Assembly: GCA_030590265.1 (NCBI GenBank)
Contig: JAUUYW010000003.1
Location: forward strand, 1-28,477
Direction: 5' to 3'
Origin: Candidatus Krumholzibacteriia bacterium
GTDB taxonomy: Bacteria > Krumholzibacteriota > Krumholzibacteriia > LZORAL124-64-63
DNA: 28,477 nucleotides
The translations under genes and the position numbers were made by a program. Positions within the stretch are counted from its first letter, which is position 1; every line of letters begins with the position of its first letter. This document shows positions 16,686-23,920 of the stretch, piece by piece. The notes below the pieces were generated by a model. The model did no database searches. It was not told the origin of the DNA and saw only the letters and a list, made by a program, of their open reading frames with translations.

Positions 16686-19364
16686 TTAGAATGCGCCTTC
16701 CGTGGCTTCGAGCAGCCAGATGCGCGATTGCGGATTTTGCTCGGTAAGAACCAAAACGCCGCCGTCACCTGATACATCAAAGAAAATGTCCTGGTCTGAG
16801 TTGTCCGGATAGAATTGGGTTTCAAAGACCAGCGGCAGGTTGTCATCCGGTGACGCGGTGCGCAACGAGTAGCGTCCTTCGCCCCACAATCCGCTGATCC
16901 AGATGCGGTTGGCCTCAGTTTCCCAGCGCAAGCGATCAGCCTGGGCGCCGCTAGTGAGTTGCTGAGGTGGTGTCTTGCCATCGGTGTTCATCAACCAGAC
17001 TTCGCCCTCGGCACAGAAGGCAATGCGAGTGCCGTCGGGTGACCAGATGGGCCGCAGCGCCGAGAGTCCTGGTGGTGTAAGCAGCACTGGATCTCCGGTG
17101 CGATAACCATCCGCGATAGGCATGACCCACACTCCGAAAACACCCTCGCGGTTAGAGGCAAAAGCAAGGTGGCTGCCGTCGGGTGACCAGGCTGGCTGGC
17201 AGTCGGATGCCGTGTGCGTGGTGAGGCGTTGCGGCTGCCCGCCCACGGTTGAAACCACCCAGAGGTCCCGGTTGGCACCCTTGAAGCGGTAGTATGCCAC
17301 CCAGCGGCTGTCCGGTGAAAGCGCCGGTTGGGAAGCGTGACCCACCTGCTCCGTCAGCCGGCGTGCTGGCCCTCGTGGTTCACCTGAAGCGAGGTCCTGG
17401 AGCCAAACTTCGGTGCGATCGCCCCAACGGTCGGATACGAAGGCAAGCAAGGAACCGTCCGGAGAGAGAGATGGGAAAATATCCTTGTGTTGACCCAACA
17501 GGCGATTCTCGTGCCCCGTCGAACGGTCGATAATCAGAAGATCCTGGTCGTAGGAAAAAATGGCGTTGAAGGCCATCCGTTGACCGGAACTGGAAACGCT
17601 GGGATGGCGTTCGGCGCCACCGCCCATGGTCATGCGCACGATTTGCCCATCGTCAACACGAACCCGCCACAGTGCCCAAATATTCCCGCGCAGGGATTCG
17701 AAGTAGACATGGGTATCGTTCGGCGACCACGCCGGTGTCCGGTCATCTCGCCCATCATGGGTCAATTGTTGAATATTGCCCGTGGCCATATCGACTAACC
17801 AGAGGTTGTTCTTGGCGCTGTAGCAGAGCCTACTTCCGTCATGAGACCAAGCTGGCTCTCGATGGCCCCAAAGACCGTGGTCGGGCCCGCGAGTAAGCAT
17901 GCGCAGAGTGGTCGGATCACCCAGTGAAACCACTCCGATACGCCCATCTTCGCCAGCCTTGCAGTGTGCAAAAGCCAGCGTCGAACCATCCGGAGAAATG
18001 GCTGGGTCGCAGGCATTTTCCAGCAAAAGAGTAGCCCCACCACCATACTGTCCAATCTTCCAGATTCCTGTTTTTCCGAGGCGGTCCGAGGTGAAAGCGA
18101 GATCCTCCCCGCCTGGAAACCAGACCGGCGACCGATCATTGGCATCGTTGTCGGTGACCCGCAAGGGACGACCGCCGGTAGCCGCAACCACGAAAATTTC
18201 AAATTGTCCCTGAGGATTGGCTGCATAAGCAATGCGTCCACCATCGGGTGATAGATCGGGATCGCCTTCCCCGGCTTCTCCGCTGGTAACAGGTGAAGGT
18301 CTTCCCGTGGGTAATGGATCACGGTTGTGGGCATCTGACTGCAAGAGCCACAACCCGACCATCAGAGTCACGATGGCCCCCAGGCCCACGCCCACCCAAC
18401 GCAACCATCTCAAGTTGTCCACAATCCAGGTTGGGCGGCTGGTTGCGCTCCCCCGACGCAAGTCATCATACAGGTTGCGCAAATCAACCAACATCTCAGT
18501 AGCGTCCTGATAGCGATGGTGTGGCTGTTTGCGCAGGGCCTTGGCCACTATCCAGGAGAGTTTGGTGGGCACCGCTGGACATACGCTGGACAACCCAGGC
18601 AGGTCCGCGCGCCTGACTGCGTCGAGGACAGCCACGGTGGAGTCGCCCTGGAAGGCTGGGCGACCGGAAACCATCTCGTAGATGATTGTGCCGAGGGCCC
18701 AAAGATCGGCAGGGTGTTCGACCTGCTCACCACGCACTTGTTCGGGAGCCATGTATGCCGGCGTGCCTACCAGACCACCTGTGCCGGTGACCCGTGACAT
18801 ATCCGGCAGAAGCGCCAACCCGAAGTCCACGATGCGGGCCTGGCCGAAACCATCACCGGTGGATCCATGGGATTGTCGGCCTGGAAGTGGTAATGTGGCG
18901 GCCGAACCGTTCACATCAGCATTGGCCTCGCATGAATCAGAACCCCCGACCACGATGTTGCTGGGCTTCAGATCGCGGTGCACGATCCCTAGCCGATGCG
19001 CTGCCTCGAGGCCCTCGGCAATCTGGATCGCATATAAAACAGCTTGAATGGAAGGCAATGGGCCGTTGGCGAGCATCTGCTTGAGGTCGAACCCCTCGCA
19101 GAAGCGCATGACAAGATAAACACGGTTGTCGTGCTCACCATAATCGATAACGTTGCAGAGACTTGGATTGTCGAGTCCGGCTGCTATCTCGGCCTCACGT
19201 CGAAACCGCACCAGCACTTGCTCGCTATGTAACAGAGTGGTTTTTAGAATCTTGATAGCCACCAGGTGGTGCAGCTGGATGTGCTCCGCCTTGTAGACCT
19301 CACCCATGGTACCTTCACCGAGTTTGGCCAATATACGGTAGCGGGAGATCGTCTGACCGATCAC
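16686..19364 (-). CDS. transmembrane Ser/Thr protein kinase with PD40 (TolB-like) beta-propeller
   Basis: 892 aa. Start GTG 19364, with GGAGGTGA six bases upstream. An N-terminal Hanks-type kinase covers about 9-300: glycine loop GEGTMGEVY at 16-24, K38 in VAIK, HRDLKPSN with D131, DFG with D180, and GTPAYMAPEQ. A membrane helix spans about 323-341. The extracytoplasmic part (about 355-890) has some ten SPDGxxLAF-type PD40 blades, forming one or two propellers. Cytosolic kinase plus outer propeller suggests a receptor. The stretch between HRD and DFG is 49 residues, roughly 30 more than usual, with a low-complexity Ser/Gly/Asn insertion. It is the first gene of the operon with the acidic protein and radical SAM enzyme. 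The kinase looks active; its ligand and targets are unknown. Confidence 0.92.
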   Translation of the reverse strand: MIGQTISRYRILAKLGEGTMGEVYKAEHIQLHHLVAIKILKTTLLHSEQVLVRFRREAEIAAGLDNPSLCNVIDYGEHDNRVYLVMRFCEGFDLKQMLANGPLPSIQAVLYAIQIAEGLEAAHRLGIVHRDLKPSNIVVGGSDSCEANADVNGSAATLPLPGRQSHGSTGDGFGQARIVDFGLALLPDMSRVTGTGGLVGTPAYMAPEQVRGEQVEHPADLWALGTIIYEMVSGRPAFQGDSTVAVLDAVRRADLPGLSSVCPAVPTKLSWIVAKALRKQPHHRYQDATEMLVDLRNLYDDLRRGSATSRPTWIVDNLRWLRWVGVGLGAIVTLMVGLWLLQSDAHNRDPLPTGRPSPVTSGEAGEGDPDLSPDGGRIAYAANPQGQFEIFVVAATGGRPLRVTDNDANDRSPVWFPGGEDLAFTSDRLGKTGIWKIGQYGGGATLLLENACDPAISPDGSTLAFAHCKAGEDGRIGVVSLGDPTTLRMLTRGPDHGLWGHREPAWSHDGSRLCYSAKNNLWLVDMATGNIQQLTHDGRDDRTPAWSPNDTHVYFESLRGNIWALWRVRVDDGQIVRMTMGGGAERHPSVSSSGQRMAFNAIFSYDQDLLIIDRSTGHENRLLGQHKDIFPSLSPDGSLLAFVSDRWGDRTEVWLQDLASGEPRGPARRLTEQVGHASQPALSPDSRWVAYYRFKGANRDLWVVSTVGGQPQRLTTHTASDCQPAWSPDGSHLAFASNREGVFGVWVMPIADGYRTGDPVLLTPPGLSALRPIWSPDGTRIAFCAEGEVWLMNTDGKTPPQQLTSGAQADRLRWETEANRIWISGLWGEGRYSLRTASPDDNLPLVFETQFYPDNSDQDIFFDVSGDGGVLVLTEQNPQSRIWLLEATEGAF

Positions 19365-19423
19365 AAAGGCTCACCTCCCTCCGGAAACCTTGTGCAGCGT
19401 CAGCGGTGTTATGTAGCGGCTGC

Positions 19424-19452
19424 ATCCTACCCCACTGCAGGTCAACCGTCAA
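19424..19452 (-). promoter_or_regulatory. sigma70-like promoter for the kinase/radical SAM operon
   Basis: On the minus strand TTGACG (19452-19447) and TAGGAT (19429-19424) are 17 bases apart, matching consensus at five and four of six positions. The leader to GTG 19364 would be about 50 bases. GTTGAC occurs twice in tandem around the -35 element. Confidence 0.45.
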
Positions 19453-19521
19453 CCAACCACACCCAATTGAGAGTTGATTATCCGTATGATCTCTTCTTTC
19501 CACTCGGTTTATTAGCTTGGA

Positions 19522-19546
19522 AATAGTCGGATTGTTTGCGACTATT
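19522..19546. promoter_or_regulatory. operator-like inverted repeat in a divergent intergenic region
   Basis: Perfect 8-bp arms AATAGTCG / CGACTATT around a 9-base centre. It lies between the kinase operon (leftward) and the KAS III-like gene (rightward), about 70 bases upstream of the kinase promoter and 85 bases upstream of TTG 19631. It is not followed by a T run on either strand, so a protein-binding site is more likely than a terminator. Confidence 0.45.
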
Positions 19547-19630
19547 CGGAAAATTCGCTTCGTTGAAAACGTAACAGCGTGATAAATGGATTAATATGCG
19601 GAGGCTCCCGCCCTCCAGGAGGTTCGCCTT

Positions 19631-20725
19631 TTGAACAATAGACTCCATGCCATCATCGTCGGCACTGGTAGCTGTATCCCCGATGTAGTTGTTCCCAACG
19701 ACAACTTCCTTACTAATGACTTCCGCGATCAAGCCGGAAATAATTATGACAAAACCAATGAGGAAGTGATCGCGGCCTTCGAAAGAATCACCGGGATCAC
19801 TGAGCGCAGGTATGTGCCGGATAATCAGGTTTCATCCGACATCGCCTATCTGGCTGCTGAAGATGCCCTGGAGTCTTCGGGAATCGATAGGGAAGAACTT
19901 GATTACATCATCGTGGCCCACAATTTTGGCGATGTCCAGGCTGAGAACCGCCGGTCCGATTTTGTCCCCAGCCTGGCCACGCGGGTCAAGCACAAGCTGG
20001 GCATTCGGAACCCGCACACCGTAGCCTACGACCTTGCTTTCGGGTGCCCCGGTTGGGTGCAGGGAATGATTCAAGCCAATTATTACCTGAAATCGGGAGA
20101 TTGCCGACGAGTTATGGTCATCGGAGTCGAGACCCTGTCCCGGATCTCGGACCCCCACGATCGTGACAGCATGATTTATTCTGATGGAGCCGGCGCCACA
20201 ATACTTGAGGCCGTCGAAAGCGAAGAGCCCGTGGGTATCCTGTCCCACGCCGCCCGGACCGACACCATTGAATCCGCATTCCTGCTGTGGATGGGCCAAT
20301 CCTACCATCCCAAACACGAAGGCAATGAAATATACTTGAAGATGAACGGACACAGCGTTTTCGAGTATGCCCTGCGAACCGTTCCCAAGGTGGTCAAAGA
20401 GAGCCTCGACAAGGCCGGGTTGAGTTTCGAAGACGTGGACAAGGTTCTCATTCATCAGGCCAATGCAAAAATGGACGAGGCAATCCTGAAGCGCCTGGGG
20501 CGGTTGTACGGTGTCAAGGAAGTGCCCACTTCCATCATGCCGATGACCATCTCCTGGCTCGGCAATACCTCGGTGGCGACCATCCCGACCATGCTGGATC
20601 TGCTGCATAAAGGAAAGCTCGAGAATCACCAACTCAACAAGGGAGAGGTGCAGGTGATGACATCCGTCGGTGCTGGGATGAACATCAATTCCCTTATCTA
20701 CCGGAGCCCTGAATCATCAAAATAA
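19631..20725 (+). CDS. 3-oxoacyl-ACP synthase III-like (KAS III / FabH-type) condensing enzyme
   Basis: 364 aa. Start TTG 19631, eight bases after GGAGG. Thiolase-fold condensing enzyme with the full KAS III triad: C139 in AFGCPGW, H275 in LIHQANAKM and N312 in WLGNTSVAT. The family joins an acyl-CoA primer to malonyl-ACP. It is longer than typical FabH (about 320 aa), with an insert at 196-235 in the region near the substrate pocket. No other fatty-acid genes accompany it, so it may be a specialised primer-selecting enzyme rather than the housekeeping FabH. It is divergent from the kinase operon. Its stop overlaps the stop of the pseudouridine synthase gene on the other strand by 9 bases (20717-20725). 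Confidence 0.87.
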   Translation: MNNRLHAIIVGTGSCIPDVVVPNDNFLTNDFRDQAGNNYDKTNEEVIAAFERITGITERRYVPDNQVSSDIAYLAAEDALESSGIDREELDYIIVAHNFGDVQAENRRSDFVPSLATRVKHKLGIRNPHTVAYDLAFGCPGWVQGMIQANYYLKSGDCRRVMVIGVETLSRISDPHDRDSMIYSDGAGATILEAVESEEPVGILSHAARTDTIESAFLLWMGQSYHPKHEGNEIYLKMNGHSVFEYALRTVPKVVKESLDKAGLSFEDVDKVLIHQANAKMDEAILKRLGRLYGVKEVPTSIMPMTISWLGNTSVATIPTMLDLLHKGKLENHQLNKGEVQVMTSVGAGMNINSLIYRSPESSK

Positions 20726-21352
20726 AGGCTGGATCTGAAAGCTCAGTCGATCGCCAGATTCGGGATGGTCAAAAGCAAGAAATGTGGCATGAAGTTTCAG
20801 CTGACCAGGGGCTGTGCCCGAACCGTACAAGCGGTCGCCAACGATGGGAATGCCCAATCCCAGCTCGTGGGAGGCGTGAAGTCGCAGCTGGTGGGTGCGC
20901 CCGGTTAACGGAGTGAACTCAATGCGAGTGCAGCCACCTTCAACACCCAGCTTGCGCCATCTGGTTGTCCCGATTTTTCCCTGCACGGGATCAAAGACTT
21001 GATAGGGGCGATTGTCGGGATCAAGACGAAAAGCCAATTCAATCTCACCATCATTCTTGTCAATAACTCCATCAAGAATGGCGATATAGGTTTTTTCAAC
21101 CCGACGCTCTTGAAACTGAATTGTGAGATTGCGCTGAGCCTCTTTGGTCAATGCCAAAACCAGGAGTCCGGACGTATCCATATCCAGACGATGGACCGAT
21201 GGTTGGTCAATACAATGGGGGAACATTAACTTCAGACGATTGACGACACAGTCCTGCATATCCGGCCCCCGCCCCGGAACCGAGAGTAAACCACTGGGTT
21301 TGTTGACAACGACATACGTCTCTTCCTGATGGACAATTATCAAATCATTCAT
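20717..21352 (-). CDS. RluA-family pseudouridine synthase, catalytic protein
   Basis: 211 aa, close to the length of RluA. It isomerises specific uridines in rRNA or tRNA. The HRLDMDTSG motif carries catalytic D57; supporting motifs are VVVNKPSGLLSVPG, TGRTHQLRLH and GDRLYG. I chose ATG 21352, which overlaps the stop of the preceding gene (ATGA). The frame can be extended to 21460, but that adds unrelated residues that are simply the preceding gene read in another frame. The preceding gene encodes the accessory domain that, in many bacteria, is fused to the front of this catalytic domain. The target uridine cannot be told from sequence. Confidence 0.9.
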   Translation of the reverse strand: MNDLIIVHQEETYVVVNKPSGLLSVPGRGPDMQDCVVNRLKLMFPHCIDQPSVHRLDMDTSGLLVLALTKEAQRNLTIQFQERRVEKTYIAILDGVIDKNDGEIELAFRLDPDNRPYQVFDPVQGKIGTTRWRKLGVEGGCTRIEFTPLTGRTHQLRLHASHELGLGIPIVGDRLYGSGTAPGQLKLHATFLAFDHPESGDRLSFQIQPLF

Positions 21353-22113
21353 TTCCCGGCCCCGCATAGCATAAAGCCAAGGATGGGCAAGCACTTGTCG
21401 ACACAGCTGGAATAGAAACATCCATGCTTGCGTGTTCCTGATCGATTTGTTTTCCCCCAATAGAATTCTGCAATGCTCAGAGGGCGCAGGTTACTTCGGG
21501 CTGCCTGATTCAATAGTTTTGGCGCACAGCAATCACCAGCTCCAGTGGGTGGGCCATTGGTGGATTGGAAGAACTCCGTCAGAGGCATAATCTCACCACG
21601 AAAATTCTGTAATTGATAGAGATGATGAAGCTCCTTCATGATCGACCGAGAGAGTTGTTTCCGTTGTTGCTTGAGAAGTCGAAAATCTTCATCGGTGGTT
21701 TTCAAGGCAGACATTTTGCGCCCCAGCTCTTTGATCTTCCGGTCCCCTGGAATCATGATCTCCTGGTAGACTTCTACATCGAACAATGGTGGTGCCCAGC
21801 CATCGACATTCCACATGGCGTTGTATTGGCAGGAGAAAGCACGCAAGATTATGATCTTTCCCTTGTCGTTTTCGCATTCCAAAACACCAAACATTTGACC
21901 ACGGGCTGCACCAAAAAGGTAATCAGTGGAAAGCCGGGGATCTGCATTTTCAGAATCGCAGCGATAATCAATGCGTTTGAGATCCTCTAACTCCTGCATC
22001 AGTTTCTCGGCTTGTTGTCTAGCATTGCCCTGGTTTAGGCGATGCTCAACATTGCATTTGCTGCACCAGCCCAAAGAGCCATGGAGTGGGGTTGATATAT
22101 TTGAATGTGACAC
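21349..22113 (-). CDS. accessory domain of large RluA-type pseudouridine synthases, encoded as a separate gene
   Basis: 254 aa. It matches, from memory, the N-terminal half of about 550-aa RluA-family enzymes of Bacteroidota and Vibrio. Shared stretches are MFGVLEC, LRAFSCQ, GWAPPLFD, the charged coiled-coil middle (KIKELGRKM...KQQRKQLS), GAGDCCAPKLLNQA and LRPLSIAEFYWG. A cysteine-rich end follows (HGCFYSSCVDKCLPIL). A CSKC pair near the start plus the later cysteines could bind zinc or a cluster. Start GTG 22113 has AAGGG six bases upstream and lies 32 bases after the preceding stop; a TTG at 22176 would overlap that gene. It overlaps the catalytic RluA gene by 4 nt, so the two probably form one enzyme. 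Confidence 0.8.
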   Translation of the reverse strand: MSHSNISTPLHGSLGWCSKCNVEHRLNQGNARQQAEKLMQELEDLKRIDYRCDSENADPRLSTDYLFGAARGQMFGVLECENDKGKIIILRAFSCQYNAMWNVDGWAPPLFDVEVYQEIMIPGDRKIKELGRKMSALKTTDEDFRLLKQQRKQLSRSIMKELHHLYQLQNFRGEIMPLTEFFQSTNGPPTGAGDCCAPKLLNQAARSNLRPLSIAEFYWGKTNRSGTRKHGCFYSSCVDKCLPILGFMLCGAGK

Positions 22114-22145
22114 TGGCCACCCTTGGTTTCCTGTTTTTGGAAGTC

Positions 22146-23015
22146 CTATTCGCTCACTGTTTTGCTGACCGCACAAAAATCATTTTCTCCCAAGCCTGCA
22201 TCCATAGCCTCTGCGAACAAACTGAGGGCCGACAATGAGATATTCAGGTACTGTCCTGTTTTGGCGCCCAATTCCCCAGCCAAACGAAGGTCCTTGTGCA
22301 TATGTTTCAAGGGAAAGGCAGGTGCAAAGTCCTTGGCCAGGATTTGAGGGCCTTTTCCGGCAAACATAGGATTGGACATGGCCCCGGCAGCCAATACTTC
22401 CAAAATCCCTTCAGCATCCAATCCGCATTTTTCGCCCAGGGCCAACCCTTCACAAAAAGCCCCCATCACACCACCCATGACCATGTTGACCACGAGCTTC
22501 ATGCGAGCCCCCTGCCCCACTTCACCCAGGAATATCGATTTTTTGGCCAAGGCATCAAAAGCCGAATCAAGTTCGTCAAACAGAGAGCGATCACCGGCGG
22601 CAAGGATAACCAATTGGCCATTTTCAGCGGGTCCTTTGCTGCCTGAGACAGGAGCCTCCAGAAAACGTCCACCGGATTCTGTAATTGCTTGGGCGATGTT
22701 CTTGCTGGTGAAGTCGTCAACAGTGGAAAGATCGACGTAGGCTTTGCCCGGTGTCATGCCCTCAAGCACACCTTCGGGCCCGAAGCACACGGATTCGGCC
22801 GCTGCCGGATCGGCCAACATGGCAAATGTGACATCTGCTGCTGCGACAACTTTTGCGGGTGATGTTTCCGCCTGGGCTCCGGCTTCCACCAGGGGCAGAC
22901 ACTTGTCGGCATCCCGATTCCAAACCATCAGGTGGAATCCTTTGTTTAAAAGATTTCGGGCCATGGGTTGTCCCATAATGCCCATACCCAGAAATCCAAT
23001 TGTCTTGTTTTTCAA
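22146..23015 (-). CDS. NADP-type beta-hydroxyacid dehydrogenase (GLYR1 / succinic semialdehyde reductase-like)
   Basis: 289 aa. Start TTG 23015, six bases after AAGGA; frame extensions further upstream are not needed for the fold. Rossmann motif GFLGMGIMG at 7-15. N33, R34 and K38 after the second strand are typical of NADPH preference. Substrate signature EAPVSGSKGPAENGQL at 120-135. Catalytic K173 in GARMKLVVN. The family reduces small aldehydes such as glyoxylate and succinic semialdehyde, or oxidises 3-hydroxyisobutyrate; the GSKGPAE wording fits the GLYR/SSAR branch. It lies just upstream of the split RluA pair on the same strand, with no obvious functional link. Confidence 0.88.
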   Translation of the reverse strand: MKNKTIGFLGMGIMGQPMARNLLNKGFHLMVWNRDADKCLPLVEAGAQAETSPAKVVAAADVTFAMLADPAAAESVCFGPEGVLEGMTPGKAYVDLSTVDDFTSKNIAQAITESGGRFLEAPVSGSKGPAENGQLVILAAGDRSLFDELDSAFDALAKKSIFLGEVGQGARMKLVVNMVMGGVMGAFCEGLALGEKCGLDAEGILEVLAAGAMSNPMFAGKGPQILAKDFAPAFPLKHMHKDLRLAGELGAKTGQYLNISLSALSLFAEAMDAGLGENDFCAVSKTVSE

Positions 23016-23190
23016 TTCATTTCCTTTCTTCTCATGGTGCAATTCAGTGTGCAAAATTTTATACTCCCATGTTTACCAGCTGTGACTATTGGGTAAACCA
23101 AAGAAATTTACCAACTGAAAATTTGCCACTATTTCCCCCTGTCACCAAACAAGTTAAATCAATTCCCGCCATTCCCAAGAAATCAGGAAC

Positions 23191-23239
23191 GCTCCTTGAG
23201 AGTAGAGCTGTGAAGACATTTCATCCTCACACAAGGAGC
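23191..23239 (+). promoter_or_regulatory. leader hairpin that would mask the ribosome site of the 23248 gene
   Basis: GCTCCTTG (23191-23198) pairs perfectly with CAAGGAGC (23232-23239), which contains the Shine-Dalgarno AAGGAG of ATG 23248. A second stem, TGTGA (23209-23213) with TCACA (23227-23231), stacks directly inside it. Together they make 13 pairs with a 10-base bulge. This could restrain translation or respond to a ligand, temperature or a small RNA. Confidence 0.4.
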
Positions 23240-23247
23240 AGAAGACC

Positions 23248-23829
23248 ATGAGTACCTTCAACAAATCCCTGCAGTTGGCCATTGTCGTGATGTTCATTTT
23301 GCTGCCCATCATGAGTCAGGCACAAGCCGAAACACCAGCCCAAACAGAAGCCGAAAAAGAGAAAATCATCAACACCCGCAACATGGGTGGACCCCGTTTT
23401 GGTCTCACTTATGTCATGGGCAACGATCAATTGGCCCAGGAACTTGAGTACCATGACATGGGCCGAACCATCAGCCAATTCGGCTGGCACTTTGAGCATC
23501 AAGTTGTCCCTGAAGGCGGTGGTCCAGGCTTCGTCATCGAGTTCATCCCCCTGCTTGCCGGCGTTGAATATGGAAAAATTATTCCCAACTTCTCACTGCT
23601 CATGGGTGTGCGTTCACCCGGCGGGTGGGAAATAGGAATGGGGCCCAATCTCAGCTTCTCCAAAACCATAGAAGATGAAGTTGAAGCCCGGACATCATTG
23701 CTGCTTGGCCTTGGCAAGAGCTTCAAGTACGGCGGGGTAAGCATTCCCGTCAACTTTGCCTATTCGGCCAGTCCCGAAGGCAATCGAGTTTCCCTTTTCT
23801 TTGGTTACGCCATCGCTTCGGCCAAATAG
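23248..23829 (+). CDS. small exported protein, possible outer-membrane or periplasmic beta-rich protein
   Basis: 193 aa, family not recognised. A clear signal peptide covers residues 1-27 (hydrophobic core VVMFILLP, cleavage after AQA). A charged linker follows, then a beta-rich body of short alternating strands (GPRFGLTYVMG, WEIGMGPNLSFS, TSLLLGLGKSFKYGGVSIPVNFAYS) ending VSLFFGYAIASAK. The aromatic, alternating carboxyl end suggests an outer-membrane-associated beta barrel or lipocalin-like fold, but the protein is short for a barrel. ATG 23248 has AAGGAG nine bases upstream, and that site lies within a predicted leader hairpin. The lipoprotein gene follows 91 bases later on the same strand. 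Confidence 0.75.
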   Translation: MSTFNKSLQLAIVVMFILLPIMSQAQAETPAQTEAEKEKIINTRNMGGPRFGLTYVMGNDQLAQELEYHDMGRTISQFGWHFEHQVVPEGGGPGFVIEFIPLLAGVEYGKIIPNFSLLMGVRSPGGWEIGMGPNLSFSKTIEDEVEARTSLLLGLGKSFKYGGVSIPVNFAYSASPEGNRVSLFFGYAIASAK

Positions 23830-23920
23830 AGCCATCATGAAAAAAACCGTGAGAAATTCCTCACGATGCAGCCCTCGCCCATAGTCCGGCCTCGCGGCCA
23901 AAACAAAAGGAGTCGATACC

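Noticed and set aside
21353..21460. Longer amino end for the RluA catalytic protein
   Set aside because: These bases already encode the end of the accessory-domain gene in another frame, the extra residues resemble no RluA enzyme, and ATG 21352 gives normal length plus a 4-nt overlap.
22114..22176. TTG 22176 as start of the RluA accessory-domain gene
   Set aside because: It would begin inside the dehydrogenase gene and adds low-quality sequence; GTG 22113 has a ribosome site.
23837..23884. 15-codon reading frame (MKKTVRNSS...) in the gap before the lipoprotein gene, overlapping a 6-bp hairpin at 23848-23865, as a leader peptide
   Set aside because: No convincing ribosome site, no run of regulatory codons and no T-run after the hairpin; chance is a sufficient explanation.
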